Assembly (NCBI GenBank): GCA_036794995.1
Contig: DAIRFP010000001.1
Location: forward strand, 1 to 64,000
Length of the DNA: 64,000 bases
Direction of reading: 5' to 3'
Origin: DAIRFP01 sp036794995
GTDB taxonomy: Bacteria > Desulfobacterota > Binatia > UBA9968
The notes below the pieces were generated by a model. It did no database searches and was not told the origin of the DNA. It saw nothing but the letters and a program-made list of their open reading frames with translations. The translations under genes and the position numbers were made by a program. Shown here piece by piece: positions 42,349 through 51,860 of this stretch (its first letter is position 1; every line of letters starts with the position of its first letter).

Positions 42349-43338
42349 TTACTTGGTGCCTATAACCAGAGAGGAAGTGAAGGGTGGCGGAAGGTCGATC
42401 CTTTGTACCTGCGACAGATGCGCTCGTTGCATCCACAGTTTGATTTCGTCGAAGCTGTAGCAGCGTCCGGCACTCGTTGTTAATAGCATGAGCAGGCTGA
42501 ACACCGCGCCCACCGGAGGGTTCGCGCGGCTTTCGTCGAGGATGTGGTCTTTGACGAGGAGCTTCCCACCCGGCTGAAGGCTGGAGACCAATTTGCGGAC
42601 CAGCGATTCGTTAACCTGTTCACTTTCTCCATGAATGATATTCGAAAGCAATATGACGTCATAGCGCCCGGGAATCGCATCGGTTCGATAGTCGCCGGCG
42701 ATGAGGCGGATTCTGTTTTCCATGCCTCCCTCGCGCACATAGCGCTGAGTTATTCTTAGAGTTGCGGGTAGATCGAAGATCGTCGCATTAAGCTCGGCGA
42801 ATCGTTCGCAGAGCGCGATCGGATAAGTCGCCGGCCCAGAGCCAACATCGAGGAATTCGGTAGTGTCGCGCCAATCGATAGCCTGTGCCAGCCATTCAGC
42901 GTCGCCCCGGGCCTTCACTAGCGAGTGCATCGCGGCGATGAAGATCTCAGTTTCCGCGGGGTCGCTCTGATACATATCGGGTGGACGAACCGGCGCACCG
43001 GAGCGAATCGCTTCAGCCAAGTTTCCCCAACAACTCCACAGCCCGGCATCGAACAGGATCATACCCCCCAAGTACTGAGCGGAGCTTCGTAAAAGATGGT
43101 TGGTCGCGATCGGGGTGAGGGAGAACCGGCCTGCGCTTTTCTCCAAAAGGCCCATGGCCGCAAGGGCGTTCAATAGAAGAGTTGTGGCACGTGGATCGGT
43201 GCCCAAACTAAGAGCGATACCCGGCGCATCCAGCGATCTACCGCCGATGGCGTCGAAAACACCGAGCCGAACTGCGACCTGGAGGATCCGCGCTTCGACG
43301 TGTGCGCTTGCCAAGCGCGCTAATTCAGGGAAGTCCAT
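42349..43338 (-). CDS. SAM-dependent O-methyltransferase, COMT-like family
   Basis: A 329-residue methyltransferase with the N-terminal dimerisation/helix-turn-helix domain (LQVAVRLGVFDAIGG, LLLNALAAMGLLEKSAGRFSLTP) and a C-terminal Rossmann domain with motif I TEFLDVGSGPATYPIAL. The D in ATIFDLPATL binds the SAM ribose, and DVILLSNIIHG carries the family His. This is the Methyltransf_2 (caffeic-acid or hydroxyindole O-methyltransferase-like) group, which methylates small phenolic or hydroxyl molecules. ATG 43338 is chosen; TTG 43347 adds three residues. It could take part in quinone or secondary-metabolite formation. Confidence 0.87.
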   Translation of the reverse strand: MDFPELARLASAHVEARILQVAVRLGVFDAIGGRSLDAPGIALSLGTDPRATTLLLNALAAMGLLEKSAGRFSLTPIATNHLLRSSAQYLGGMILFDAGLWSCWGNLAEAIRSGAPVRPPDMYQSDPAETEIFIAAMHSLVKARGDAEWLAQAIDWRDTTEFLDVGSGPATYPIALCERFAELNATIFDLPATLRITQRYVREGGMENRIRLIAGDYRTDAIPGRYDVILLSNIIHGESEQVNESLVRKLVSSLQPGGKLLVKDHILDESRANPPVGAVFSLLMLLTTSAGRCYSFDEIKLWMQRAHLSQVQRIDLPPPFTSSLVIGTK

Positions 43339-43395
43339 CGTTTCCAATCCGACTCCCGCCCCGCTAGTTTGTCTGCAACGCGAAACCCAATTCTC

Positions 43396-44841
43396 TCACA
43401 GCCTTTCGATGATTCGATAGCTACGGCTTTTCGGCTTGAGCGGCGCGACGATGCCATTCTTCATCAAGCTGCGAATTTCCCTATAGGCGGTGTCGCGGTC
43501 GACTTCGGCGACCTGCTGATACTCCGCTGTCGAAAAGGTTTTGCCGTGGCAATAGGCATAAGCCAGCAGCCGCCGTTGGCGAAGGTTGATTTGAGCCCGC
43601 GGAAATTGGTTGAGCCAGCGCAGGGTATTCTCGTCATAAACGGGGGTGTTGCGCAAAGTAACAATGAAAAAAAATCCTTCAACGGAAAATTCCGGGGGGT
43701 GCAGACCGTGGTGTTCCATCTCCTGAAAAATCCTTGGTATGCCCTCGCCCATCTCCCGCAGATAACCAAGATCGGCCAGCACGCGTACGATCAGGGGATT
43801 GCGGGAGAAGTGAATGCTCTTGTGTTGACGCAATTGTTCAAGTGTAACCGGTGAAGGGGGCGGGCCGGGACTGCGCACCTCAATGCGGTCATCGAACATC
43901 CAGACCTCGATGGAGGCCCCGGTGATGGCATAATCACGGTGCGCAACGGCGTTTACTAGGGTCTCTTGCCAGGCAAACGGGGGATACTCCATACGCTCAC
44001 GAAAAAAGAGATCGTGGAGCACCGTCCGTTCCCGGACATGTTCCTTGATTCGACCTACGGCCTCGTCGATGAGGCGCCCGAGTGGCACCTCGAATCGAAT
44101 GCGCTTTACCACATTGAGCGCGGCACCGTGTTGTCTTTCGGTCCCCTCGTATCTCACGAAGTCGATGCCACAGCGGGGATGCCAAAGTATCGGGTCTTTA
44201 GCGAAGAGGAGGAGACCCGCTAGGTTGGGAATCGGTCTGCTTCGGGAAGTATCCAGCAAATGATAGGAGTGGGCGAGAATGACCTCCGGCGGCCTGGAGT
44301 CCCCAATTCGCGCCCTAAAGCGCGCAACGGCCGTCTGATCCAAATCATCCCAGCCGGCGTTCAACGGTTGTTGTCTTTCGTAGAGAACGTTGCGTTTAGC
44401 TTCTCTGAGAGTCGCAATTTGTTCTCCGGGTAGCGACGGCGTTTCAGTGGCGATCCGACAAAAGGATCGGCCCCCTGTGACGCGGTGGACTTCCAGGGTA
44501 GGTGCCAGCAAGAACTTGATGAGCAGGAGGTTGCCGAGCCGAATCCTTTCCACTGACGGGTGAAGGGGCGGAGTGAGCAGCGTTTCTGGAGCCTGAATCA
44601 GACTTTGCAACTCCTCATGTTCATGAGGAATTCCGGTTACGCTCCGATCCGGTTCCACCCCCACCAGCAGCGTTCCGCCATCGGCATTGGCCATGCCGGA
44701 AACAATGCGGACTATTTCCCGGGCGAGATCTGCACTGCTTTTCTCGTGGGTTCGGCCGCGCCGATACTCATAGGCGCTCACGAATTCCAAGAACTGTCCA
44801 CGCTCTTGCTTGAGAAGAAGTCCGATTTCTTCCGCGCGCAT
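43396..44841 (-). CDS. Transcriptional regulator with AlbA_2 (Schlafen-like) and HATPase_c_4 domains
   Basis: A 481-residue protein. The N-terminal AlbA_2 domain has SSADLAREIVRIVSGMANADGGTLLVGVEPD (the GG-x3-GV core). A central region resembles HATPase_c_4: WQETLVNAVAHRDYAITGASIEVWMFDDRIEVRSPGPPPSPV, including the N-box Asn and the following G box. The C-terminal part looks like a winged helix: EYQQVAEVDRDTAYREIRSLMKNGIV. Such proteins are predicted ATP-dependent DNA-binding regulators and often sit in defence or accessory regions. ATG 44841 is used; GTG 44874 is an alternative, and neither has a good ribosome site. Confidence 0.83.
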   Translation of the reverse strand: MRAEEIGLLLKQERGQFLEFVSAYEYRRGRTHEKSSADLAREIVRIVSGMANADGGTLLVGVEPDRSVTGIPHEHEELQSLIQAPETLLTPPLHPSVERIRLGNLLLIKFLLAPTLEVHRVTGGRSFCRIATETPSLPGEQIATLREAKRNVLYERQQPLNAGWDDLDQTAVARFRARIGDSRPPEVILAHSYHLLDTSRSRPIPNLAGLLLFAKDPILWHPRCGIDFVRYEGTERQHGAALNVVKRIRFEVPLGRLIDEAVGRIKEHVRERTVLHDLFFRERMEYPPFAWQETLVNAVAHRDYAITGASIEVWMFDDRIEVRSPGPPPSPVTLEQLRQHKSIHFSRNPLIVRVLADLGYLREMGEGIPRIFQEMEHHGLHPPEFSVEGFFFIVTLRNTPVYDENTLRWLNQFPRAQINLRQRRLLAYAYCHGKTFSTAEYQQVAEVDRDTAYREIRSLMKNGIVAPLKPKSRSYRIIERL

Positions 44842-44903
44842 GGCTGCTGGCCGGTTAGCGGTTAAACGATTCACCAGGCGAAAAAAAACGCTGATCCCCG
44901 CGA

Positions 44904-46052
44904 TTAGTGACCTGCACCGTTAAGCCTGACAATTTCTAGAACCATCTGCGCCGAGAGGTTGAGATCCTTCAGATCGAGCCATTCATGGACCGTATGGATT
45001 TCCCGCATGCCGGTAGATAGATTGGCGACCTCAAGCCCCTTTTGATTCAGCACGTTGGCGTCGCAGCCGCCGCCGGTGGCGAGGGTCTTCAGTTCGACAT
45101 GGAGGTTCTCCGCAGCGGCCTGCACAAGTTGCACGATCATGGACTCGTCGGGAACGTGCATACGATCGTAGTCGCGGTCGATCTGGGCTTCAACCGTCGC
45201 TTGAAAACGCTTACCGTCCACTTCCAAAGAATGCTGGGCGGCCGCCTCACGCAGGCACTGCAACATGTGCCAGGTCTGACGTTCCAATTTCTCTTCGCTG
45301 TGACTCCTGGCTTCAGCCCGGAGTACCACCGCGTTGGGAACGATATTCACGGCCATGCCGCCTTCGATGACGCCGATGTTGGCGGTGGTTTCGTGGTCGA
45401 TTCGCCCAAGCTGCATGCGCGCGATTCCTTCGGCTGCGACTTTGATCGCGTTGATTCCTTTCTCAGGGCACACACCGGCATGAGCCTCGAGGCCTCGGAT
45501 ATGAAACTCCATCCGATTGGCCGCGGGCGCCTTGGTGAATAAGAAGCCGACGGAGTCGCTGTCAAGCACTAACCCGGTTCGGGCGCGCAAGCGGCTCACG
45601 TCGAGACACTTCGCCCCGATGAGGCCGGCTTCCTCACAGATGGTGAAGACAACGTCGATATCGCTGCAAGCAAGCTGATTCTCTTTGACGACGCGCAGAA
45701 CTTCGCAAATGATGGCAACGCCGCTCTTGTCGTCGCCGCCCAAAACGGTCCTGCCATCGGTGCGTAAGATATCGCCCTCAAGGATCGGAAAAATGCCTTC
45801 CCCGGGAACCACCGTGTCCATATGCGCGGAAAGCAGCAGGGGGGGGGCTCCGGGCACGGTGCCGCGAAAATGAGCGATCAGGTTGCCGGTATCTCCACCG
45901 ACCTTTTCTCCGGCGTCATCGAGCCAAACTTGCGCGCCGAGACTTTCCATTTCTCGCTGCAAACGAACTGCAACGTTGCGTTCCCGGCGCGAGAGACTGT
46001 CGATCTTGATCAGTTCGATAAGGAGGTGTTTAAGTCTGTTTTGATTGATCAA
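44904..46052 (-). CDS. M20-family metallopeptidase, tripeptidase T-like
   Basis: A 382-residue cocatalytic zinc peptidase. The metal ligands are visible: SAHMDTVVPG (His and catalytic Asp), VLGGDDKSGVAI (bridging Asp), FTICEEAGLIG (catalytic Glu plus ligand), LVLDSD (Asp) and EIHTVHEWL (His). The middle dimerisation domain starts at EFHIRGLEAHAGVCPEKG. This is the PepT/YqjE subgroup, which cleaves di- and tripeptides in the cytoplasm. The start is taken as TTG 46052, because GGGAGG lies 8 bp before it; residues further upstream (to 46133) look unlike protein. Its neighbours are unrelated. Confidence 0.88.
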   Translation of the reverse strand: MINQNRLKHLLIELIKIDSLSRRERNVAVRLQREMESLGAQVWLDDAGEKVGGDTGNLIAHFRGTVPGAPPLLLSAHMDTVVPGEGIFPILEGDILRTDGRTVLGGDDKSGVAIICEVLRVVKENQLACSDIDVVFTICEEAGLIGAKCLDVSRLRARTGLVLDSDSVGFLFTKAPAANRMEFHIRGLEAHAGVCPEKGINAIKVAAEGIARMQLGRIDHETTANIGVIEGGMAVNIVPNAVVLRAEARSHSEEKLERQTWHMLQCLREAAAQHSLEVDGKRFQATVEAQIDRDYDRMHVPDESMIVQLVQAAAENLHVELKTLATGGGCDANVLNQKGLEVANLSTGMREIHTVHEWLDLKDLNLSAQMVLEIVRLNGAGH

Positions 46053-46300
46053 AATGCTAACCTCCCACCTGGGGTACGGAACAGCTACGCGTGCGGTGTG
46101 GAGCTTTACAGACGTTCTCTTGACGCGGGTCACTGTGCCATAGTTCGCGGAGCAATGCCACTGCCGCCGTGGTACTTTGTGGCGCTTAGGGTGGCTCTCC
46201 CTGAGGTTGCTGTGAGTGATGAAAGGGTGCGAAAAAATTCTTAGCGAATGGGAAGAATCCGAGGTCCTGAAGACCGCAAACAGTCCTTAGCAACCGAGTT

Positions 46301-47722
46301 TTACGACGATTCTCGGCGCGTTGTAAGCATATGGGTTGCGGTGCCATAGAAAGTTTCAGCGGCTTCCATCAGCGTTTCGGAGAGCGTGGGGTGCGGATGG
46401 ACCGAATCCGCGAGATCCCTTGCGGTGGCTCCCATTTCAACCGCCAGGACGCCTTCACTGATCAGCTCTCCAGCGCCCACTCCAGCGATACCAACACCGA
46501 GGATTCTTTCGGTCTCGGGATCGATGATCAATTTGGTCAATCCGTCCGTCCGGTCCAAACTCAGGGCTCTGCCGGAGGCACCCCACAAAAACTTGGTCAC
46601 CTGGGTAGGAATCCCTTTCTGGTTGGCTTCCGTCTCCGTTAGCCCGCACCAGGCGACTTCAGGATCGGTGTATACGACCGCCGGAATAACGATATTCTCA
46701 AACCCGCTGGTTTCTCCCAGCATCGCTTCTACGGCGATTCTCGCCTCTCTAAATGCCCGGTGAGCGAGGAGTATTCCGCCATTGACGTCGCCGATGGCAT
46801 ATATATTCGGATCGTCGGTCTGTTGTTGCGGATTGCATTTGATGAAACCCTTGTCATCTTTCGTTACCCCGGTGTTTTGCAGCCCCAAGTCGCTGTAGTT
46901 CGGAGCGCGGCCCACACTGACCAAAACGCGATCATAGAGTTCTTCCCGCTGTTGTTTGTCAATTTCCATTGTCACTTTGATGTGCTTTCCTGCAGTCGCC
47001 ATCTTGAGCACTTTGGTATTGACGCGGATCTCTCTGAAGGCTTTTTGCGCCGAGCGCCTGACGGGACGCACCAAGTCGGGATCGACCCCCGTCAATATGG
47101 AAGGCATGGCTTCGAGCACAACCACATTGCTGCCGAGGGCGGCATAAACGGTACCCAATTCCATACCGATATAGCCGCCACCGACCACGAGCAGGTCATG
47201 GGGAATATCCTGAACTTCCAGCGCTTCTGTAGATGTCATGATTCTCTTATTGCCGAGATCAAAGGCCGACGGCATTGCCGGCTTCGACCCCACAGCGATG
47301 ATGGCTTTCTCGTAATTGATGAATTTTTGTCCTTCAGCAGTCTCGACCCGAAGGGTCTGGGAGTCTTCGAAATGGCCCCTGCCGTGAATCAGTTGCACGT
47401 GGCGCTTCTGGGCGAGACCTTTGATTCCTTGGCCTAATCGGTCAAGGATCGACTCTTTCCAGGAGCGCAGTTTGTCGAGGTCAATTTTAGGTGCGCCGAA
47501 TTCGATGCCGCGAGCGGCCGACTCCTTGGTCTCACGAAGTATCTCCGTCGCATGGAGTAGCGCCTTCGAGGGAACGCAGCCGCTGTTGAGACAGACGCCG
47601 CCCAGGCGGGGGCTCTGCTCTACCAGCGTTACCTTTTTGCCTTTGTCCGCCGCATAAAAGGCAGCGGTATATCCTCCCGGCCCGGCGCCAAGAACGACAA
47701 TCTCGGTTTTGATAGGTTCCAT
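46301..47722 (-). CDS. lpdA: Dihydrolipoyl dehydrogenase (E3)
   Basis: A 473-residue flavoprotein. FAD-binding VVLGAGPGGYTAAFYAADKG is followed by the redox-active disulfide GGVCLNSGCVPSKAL, the NAD motif LLVVGGGYIGMELG, YAIGDVNGG, and the C-terminal active-site HPHPTLSE. It reoxidises dihydrolipoyl groups of the pyruvate dehydrogenase complex and very likely of GcvH, with NAD as acceptor. It is the last gene of the aceE-aceF-lpdA operon, 6 bp after aceF. The length is normal. Confidence 0.96.
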   Translation of the reverse strand: MEPIKTEIVVLGAGPGGYTAAFYAADKGKKVTLVEQSPRLGGVCLNSGCVPSKALLHATEILRETKESAARGIEFGAPKIDLDKLRSWKESILDRLGQGIKGLAQKRHVQLIHGRGHFEDSQTLRVETAEGQKFINYEKAIIAVGSKPAMPSAFDLGNKRIMTSTEALEVQDIPHDLLVVGGGYIGMELGTVYAALGSNVVVLEAMPSILTGVDPDLVRPVRRSAQKAFREIRVNTKVLKMATAGKHIKVTMEIDKQQREELYDRVLVSVGRAPNYSDLGLQNTGVTKDDKGFIKCNPQQQTDDPNIYAIGDVNGGILLAHRAFREARIAVEAMLGETSGFENIVIPAVVYTDPEVAWCGLTETEANQKGIPTQVTKFLWGASGRALSLDRTDGLTKLIIDPETERILGVGIAGVGAGELISEGVLAVEMGATARDLADSVHPHPTLSETLMEAAETFYGTATHMLTTRRESS

Positions 47723-47728
47723 GTCTGT

Positions 47729-49051
47729 CTACTTGAGCTTTACTTCGCCTTCGGGAAAGTTTTCCAGGCCGCTGATGATTTCCTTTAGAAACCGCACCGC
47801 ATCAGCGCCGTCGAGCACGCGATGATCGTAGGCGAGGCAAAGGGGGAGCAGGTTGCGAACGGTAATTTTCTTGTCTCTGGCGATGGGTTTCGGTTGTCCT
47901 TGGCCGACGCCTAAGATCGCCACTTGAGGGGCATAAATAATCGGTGTGAAATGACTTCCGCCAATACTCCCTTGGTTGGAGATCGTAAAGGTGCCGCCTT
48001 GAAGCTCTTCCAAAGAGACTTTCCGTTGCCGGGTTTTTTCCGTGAGCTCGTGGAGCTCTTTGGAAAGCTCGAGTAGAGGCTTCTTGTCCACATTGTGCAG
48101 CACCGGAACAATAAGACCGCCTTCGGTATCGACGGCGACGCCAATGTGGAAATAGTCCTTATAGACCATCTCGCTCGTTGATTCGTCGATGCTGGAGTTG
48201 GCGCGGGGATATTTTTGCAGGGCGCCGGCAACGATTTTGAGGAGAAACGAAGTCAAGGTTAATCGCGATCCATGCTTCTCGTAGTCGGCGGCATACTTCT
48301 TTCGCACAGTCAGGAGATCGGTAATATCGGCATCGTCGAACTGGTTGATTTTGGGAATCGCTGTCCAAGACTCTACCATTCGGCGGCTTACGGTTCGTCG
48401 CAAAGGGGACATGCGTTCACGGCGAACAGGTCCCCACTTGCTGAAGTCGATGGGTGCGGCTGGCGGCGCCGCTTCGGATGGAGCAGGCGAAGCCGTGCCT
48501 GGCGGCTGCCCTTTGGCTCCTTCCAGGGACAGTTGTTGCAGTTGCTGAATATAGGCGCGTAGATCGGCAAGCGCTATTCTGCCGCCGGCTTCGCTGCCTT
48601 TGACCCGTGTGAGATCGATACCAAGCTCGCGAGCGATCTTGCGGATCGACGGAGGCGCCGGTGGCGGCGCGCCGCTTTTGGATTCGTATCGGTAATCTTC
48701 CGCTTGTGCCGCCACTTTAGCCTCGCGGGCCGCAGGTAAAGGCGTCGCACGGCGAGTTTCTACCTCGGCGGGATTGGTGCGTTCGTGGGGGAGCGGCGCG
48801 TTACCGGTCGCAAGTTTGTTCTCCGTGGATATGGAGATGAGCAGTTGGCCGACGGCGACCTCCATTCCGTCTTTCACGTGAATCTTGCTCACGACGCCGG
48901 ATTCCGGAGAAGGGATGGAGCCCACGGCCTTTTGAGTTTCCAACTCTATGAAAGGTTGGTCTTTTTTGATCTCCTGCCCCTCGGAGACCAAAATGTTAAC
49001 GACGATTCCTGACTCTACGCCTTCAGCCAGTCGCGGAAGTTTGACGTCCAT
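47729..49051 (-). CDS. aceF: Dihydrolipoamide acetyltransferase (E2 of pyruvate dehydrogenase)
   Basis: A 440-residue E2. It has one lipoyl domain (1-78), with the lipoylated lysine at K41 in ELETQKAVGSIPSP. An Ala/Pro/Glu linker leads to the E3/E1-binding domain (about 132-168, PSIRKIARELGIDLTRVKGSEAGGRIALADL), and the C-terminal catalytic core holds SPLRRTVSRRMVESWT and the active-site His in AYDHRVLDGADAV. It transfers the acetyl group from lipoate to CoA and forms the complex core. TQKAV replaces the more common TDKA at the lipoyl site. It starts 26 bp after aceE. Confidence 0.95.
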   Translation of the reverse strand: MDVKLPRLAEGVESGIVVNILVSEGQEIKKDQPFIELETQKAVGSIPSPESGVVSKIHVKDGMEVAVGQLLISISTENKLATGNAPLPHERTNPAEVETRRATPLPAAREAKVAAQAEDYRYESKSGAPPPAPPSIRKIARELGIDLTRVKGSEAGGRIALADLRAYIQQLQQLSLEGAKGQPPGTASPAPSEAAPPAAPIDFSKWGPVRRERMSPLRRTVSRRMVESWTAIPKINQFDDADITDLLTVRKKYAADYEKHGSRLTLTSFLLKIVAGALQKYPRANSSIDESTSEMVYKDYFHIGVAVDTEGGLIVPVLHNVDKKPLLELSKELHELTEKTRQRKVSLEELQGGTFTISNQGSIGGSHFTPIIYAPQVAILGVGQGQPKPIARDKKITVRNLLPLCLAYDHRVLDGADAVRFLKEIISGLENFPEGEVKLK

Positions 49052-49077
49052 TGGAGAGTTTGCGAGTTAAGTGCAAA

Positions 49078-51804
49078 TCAGAGGTAAAAGGGAAAAGACT
49101 TTTCGGGGTTGATCCCCAGCTTTCTGATCGCTGCATCGACCGTTTGTGCGGGCAGGGCGCCCTTTTGATAGAGAGCATACAGCGTCGCGACGGCGGTTGA
49201 TTCCGCATCCACTTCGAAAAAACGCCGTAGAGTCGGGCGAGTATCACTGCGGCCGAAACCATCCGTTCCTAGGGTGGTGAGACCCCCAGGTATCCACGGA
49301 GCGATTTGGTCCGGTACTATTTTCATATAGTCCGACACGGCGACGAATGCGCCCGCTTCGTTTTGCAGCAGTGATTCCAAATAGGATTTTTTCTGGGGCG
49401 CCAAGGGATGCAACATATTCCAGCGTTTAACATTGAGGGCATCGCCGCGTAGGAGCTTATAACTCGTAGCGCTCCACACGTCGGCTGAAACGTCGAACTG
49501 TTCGGCCAATATTTGCTGAGCCCGGAGAGCTTCTCTCAGCAATGGTCCGCTGCCTAAGATATGAGCTTTATGGGTTTTTCCTTTCTCGGCTGCCTTGAAT
49601 TTATAGAGCCCTTTCAAAATACCTTCTTCGACGCCGTTGGGCATTTCCGGCATCTCGTAGCTTTCATTGTAAAGGGTCAGATAGTAGAAGAATTCCTCGC
49701 CTTCCCCGTAAAGCCGCCGCAGGCCATCGCGTACGATGACGGCTATTTCATAGGCAAATCCGGGGTCATAGGTTAACAACGTCGGAATCGTGCTCGCAAG
49801 AATGTGGCTATGACCGTCCTGGTGCTGCAATCCTTCGCCATTTAAAGTCGTTCGCCCCGCCGTGGCGCCCAACAGAAATCCCTTGGCTTTGATGTCACCC
49901 GCCGCCCACATCAAATCGCCGATGCGCTGGAACCCGAACATAGAGTAATAAAAATAGAAAGGAATCATCTGGATACCCAAGTTAGCGTAGGCCGTGCCGG
50001 CGGCGATGAAGGAAGACATGGCGCCGGCCTCGGTGATTCCTTCTTCAAGGATCTGGCCGTCCTTGGCCTCGTTGTAATACAAGAGTGTTTCGCGATCCAC
50101 CGGCTCATAAAGCTGTCCTTTGGGAGAGTAGATGCCGATCTGGCGGAAAAGCGCGTCCATTCCGAAAGTTCTCGCCTCATCGGGGATGATCGGGACGATG
50201 CGTTTGCCGATTTCTTCGTGGCGCAGGAGCTTGGTCAATAGACGCACCATGGCTGATGTCGTCGACAGGGTATGTTGACCGGAGCCTTTGAAGAATTCCG
50301 TGTAGTGACTCAGGTCTGGAAGAGTCAACCGAGATGCCATCACTTTGCGCTCCGGAACAAATCCACCGAGTTGCTTCCGCCGCTCCAGCACATACTGTGT
50401 TTCCGCACTATCGAGGGGCGGCCGGTAGAAGGGTGTCTCAACGACCTCTTCGTCCGCTAGGGGTATGTCGAAGCGCGTACGAAACTCGCGCAGCTCGCGT
50501 TCGTTAAGCTTCTTTTGCTGGTGCGTGATGTTACGTCCCTCACCGGCTTCGCCCAGCCCGTATCCCTTGACCGTCTTGGCCAGGATGACGGTGGGGTGGG
50601 CTCTATGAGCGACGGCGGCCCGGTAAGCTGCGTACACTTTTTTGGGGTCGTGACCTCCGCGCAGCAGCTTGTGAATCTCATCGTCAGTCAAGTGGTTGAC
50701 CATTTCCAGGAGCGCAGGGTACTTTCCGAAGAAATGCTTGCGCGTGTAGCTACCCGGTTCAACAGAGTATTTCTGGTAGTCTCCATCCACCGCTTCCTCC
50801 ATGCGTTTCACCAGCAGGCCGCTATCGTCGGCGGCGAGCAGCGGATCCCAATCCGAGCCCCAGACCACCTTGATGACGTTCCATCCGGCACCGCGAAAGA
50901 TCGACTCTAGCTCCTGGATAATTTTCCCATTGCCTCTCACCGGACCGTCCAAACGCTGCAAGTTGCAGTTTACCACCCAGATTAGGTTGTCCAGATTTTC
51001 TCGCCCTGCCAGCGATAACGCGCCCTGTGCTTCAGGTTCGTCCATCTCGCCGTCGCCGACAAAACACCACACTTTGGGCTGCTCGGCCGTGAGTAGACCA
51101 CGGCTCTCGAGGTAGCGATTGAAGCGAGCCTGATAGATGGACATGATTGGGGCGAGTCCCATGGAGACGGAAGGGAACTGCCAAAAATTTGCTATCAGAT
51201 AGGGATGGGGATAGGACGACAAGCCCCCCACCGGAGCCAACTCCTGGCGGAAATGATGGAGCTTGGGGGCATTGATGCGCCATTCGATATAAGCTCTGGA
51301 GTAGGCGCCAGGTGAGGCGTGTCCTTGAAAATAAACCATATCGGCCAAGCCGGCGCCATCGCCGCCACGAAAGAAGTGGTTGAGGCCGACTTCGTAGAGA
51401 GTTGCGGAAGAAGCATAGGTGGATATGTGGCCGCCGATATCAGGGTGGAGCCGATTGGCTTTCACCACCATGGCCAGGGCGTTCCAGCGTACGTAACTCT
51501 TGATGCGCCGCTCGATTTCGCGGATGCCGGGATAGACGGGCTCCCTTTCCGCCGCGATCGTGTTGATGTAAGGGGTATTGACGGCGTAGGGAATCTTCAG
51601 TCCAGACTCCCTGAGTCTCTCGATTAGCTCTTCAATCAGGAGCGTGGCTTGCTCTGATTCTTCGTTCTTGAGAATATACTCGAGAATGTATTCCAGCGAG
51701 GCGACCCATTTATGCTTTTCGTTCTTGAGCCCTTTATTATTATTGTTTTCGCGAGGGCTGTTAACTTCTGCACCATCCGTTGCGTCCTTTTTTTCGGCTT
51801 CCAT
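49078..51804 (-). CDS. aceE: Pyruvate dehydrogenase E1, homodimeric type
   Basis: A 908-residue E1 of the large homodimeric type. Blocks include RRIKSYVRWNALAMVVKAN, GLNHFFRGG, the thiamine-diphosphate-binding VGDGEMDEPEAQGALSLAGRENLDNL (from about residue 249) with VNCNLQRLDGPVRGN, and the PYR-domain GITEAGAMSSFIAAGTAYAN. It oxidatively decarboxylates pyruvate and passes the acetyl group to AceF lipoate. The N-terminal 30 residues are a charged, Asn-rich extension. AGGAGAG precedes the ATG. It is the first gene of the PDH operon and is divergent from a lipoate ligase gene with only 56 bp between. Confidence 0.96.
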   Translation of the reverse strand: MEAEKKDATDGAEVNSPRENNNNKGLKNEKHKWVASLEYILEYILKNEESEQATLLIEELIERLRESGLKIPYAVNTPYINTIAAEREPVYPGIREIERRIKSYVRWNALAMVVKANRLHPDIGGHISTYASSATLYEVGLNHFFRGGDGAGLADMVYFQGHASPGAYSRAYIEWRINAPKLHHFRQELAPVGGLSSYPHPYLIANFWQFPSVSMGLAPIMSIYQARFNRYLESRGLLTAEQPKVWCFVGDGEMDEPEAQGALSLAGRENLDNLIWVVNCNLQRLDGPVRGNGKIIQELESIFRGAGWNVIKVVWGSDWDPLLAADDSGLLVKRMEEAVDGDYQKYSVEPGSYTRKHFFGKYPALLEMVNHLTDDEIHKLLRGGHDPKKVYAAYRAAVAHRAHPTVILAKTVKGYGLGEAGEGRNITHQQKKLNERELREFRTRFDIPLADEEVVETPFYRPPLDSAETQYVLERRKQLGGFVPERKVMASRLTLPDLSHYTEFFKGSGQHTLSTTSAMVRLLTKLLRHEEIGKRIVPIIPDEARTFGMDALFRQIGIYSPKGQLYEPVDRETLLYYNEAKDGQILEEGITEAGAMSSFIAAGTAYANLGIQMIPFYFYYSMFGFQRIGDLMWAAGDIKAKGFLLGATAGRTTLNGEGLQHQDGHSHILASTIPTLLTYDPGFAYEIAVIVRDGLRRLYGEGEEFFYYLTLYNESYEMPEMPNGVEEGILKGLYKFKAAEKGKTHKAHILGSGPLLREALRAQQILAEQFDVSADVWSATSYKLLRGDALNVKRWNMLHPLAPQKKSYLESLLQNEAGAFVAVSDYMKIVPDQIAPWIPGGLTTLGTDGFGRSDTRPTLRRFFEVDAESTAVATLYALYQKGALPAQTVDAAIRKLGINPEKSFPFYL

Positions 51805-51860
51805 CTGACTCTCCTAAATTGTAACAGACAACAAAATAAAACCAAAAGCAACACGATGTC

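Noticed and set aside
51805..51860. Sigma-70 promoter for aceE (TTGGTT and TACAAT on the minus strand)
   Set aside because: The -10 box is so close to the ribosome site that transcription would begin inside it.
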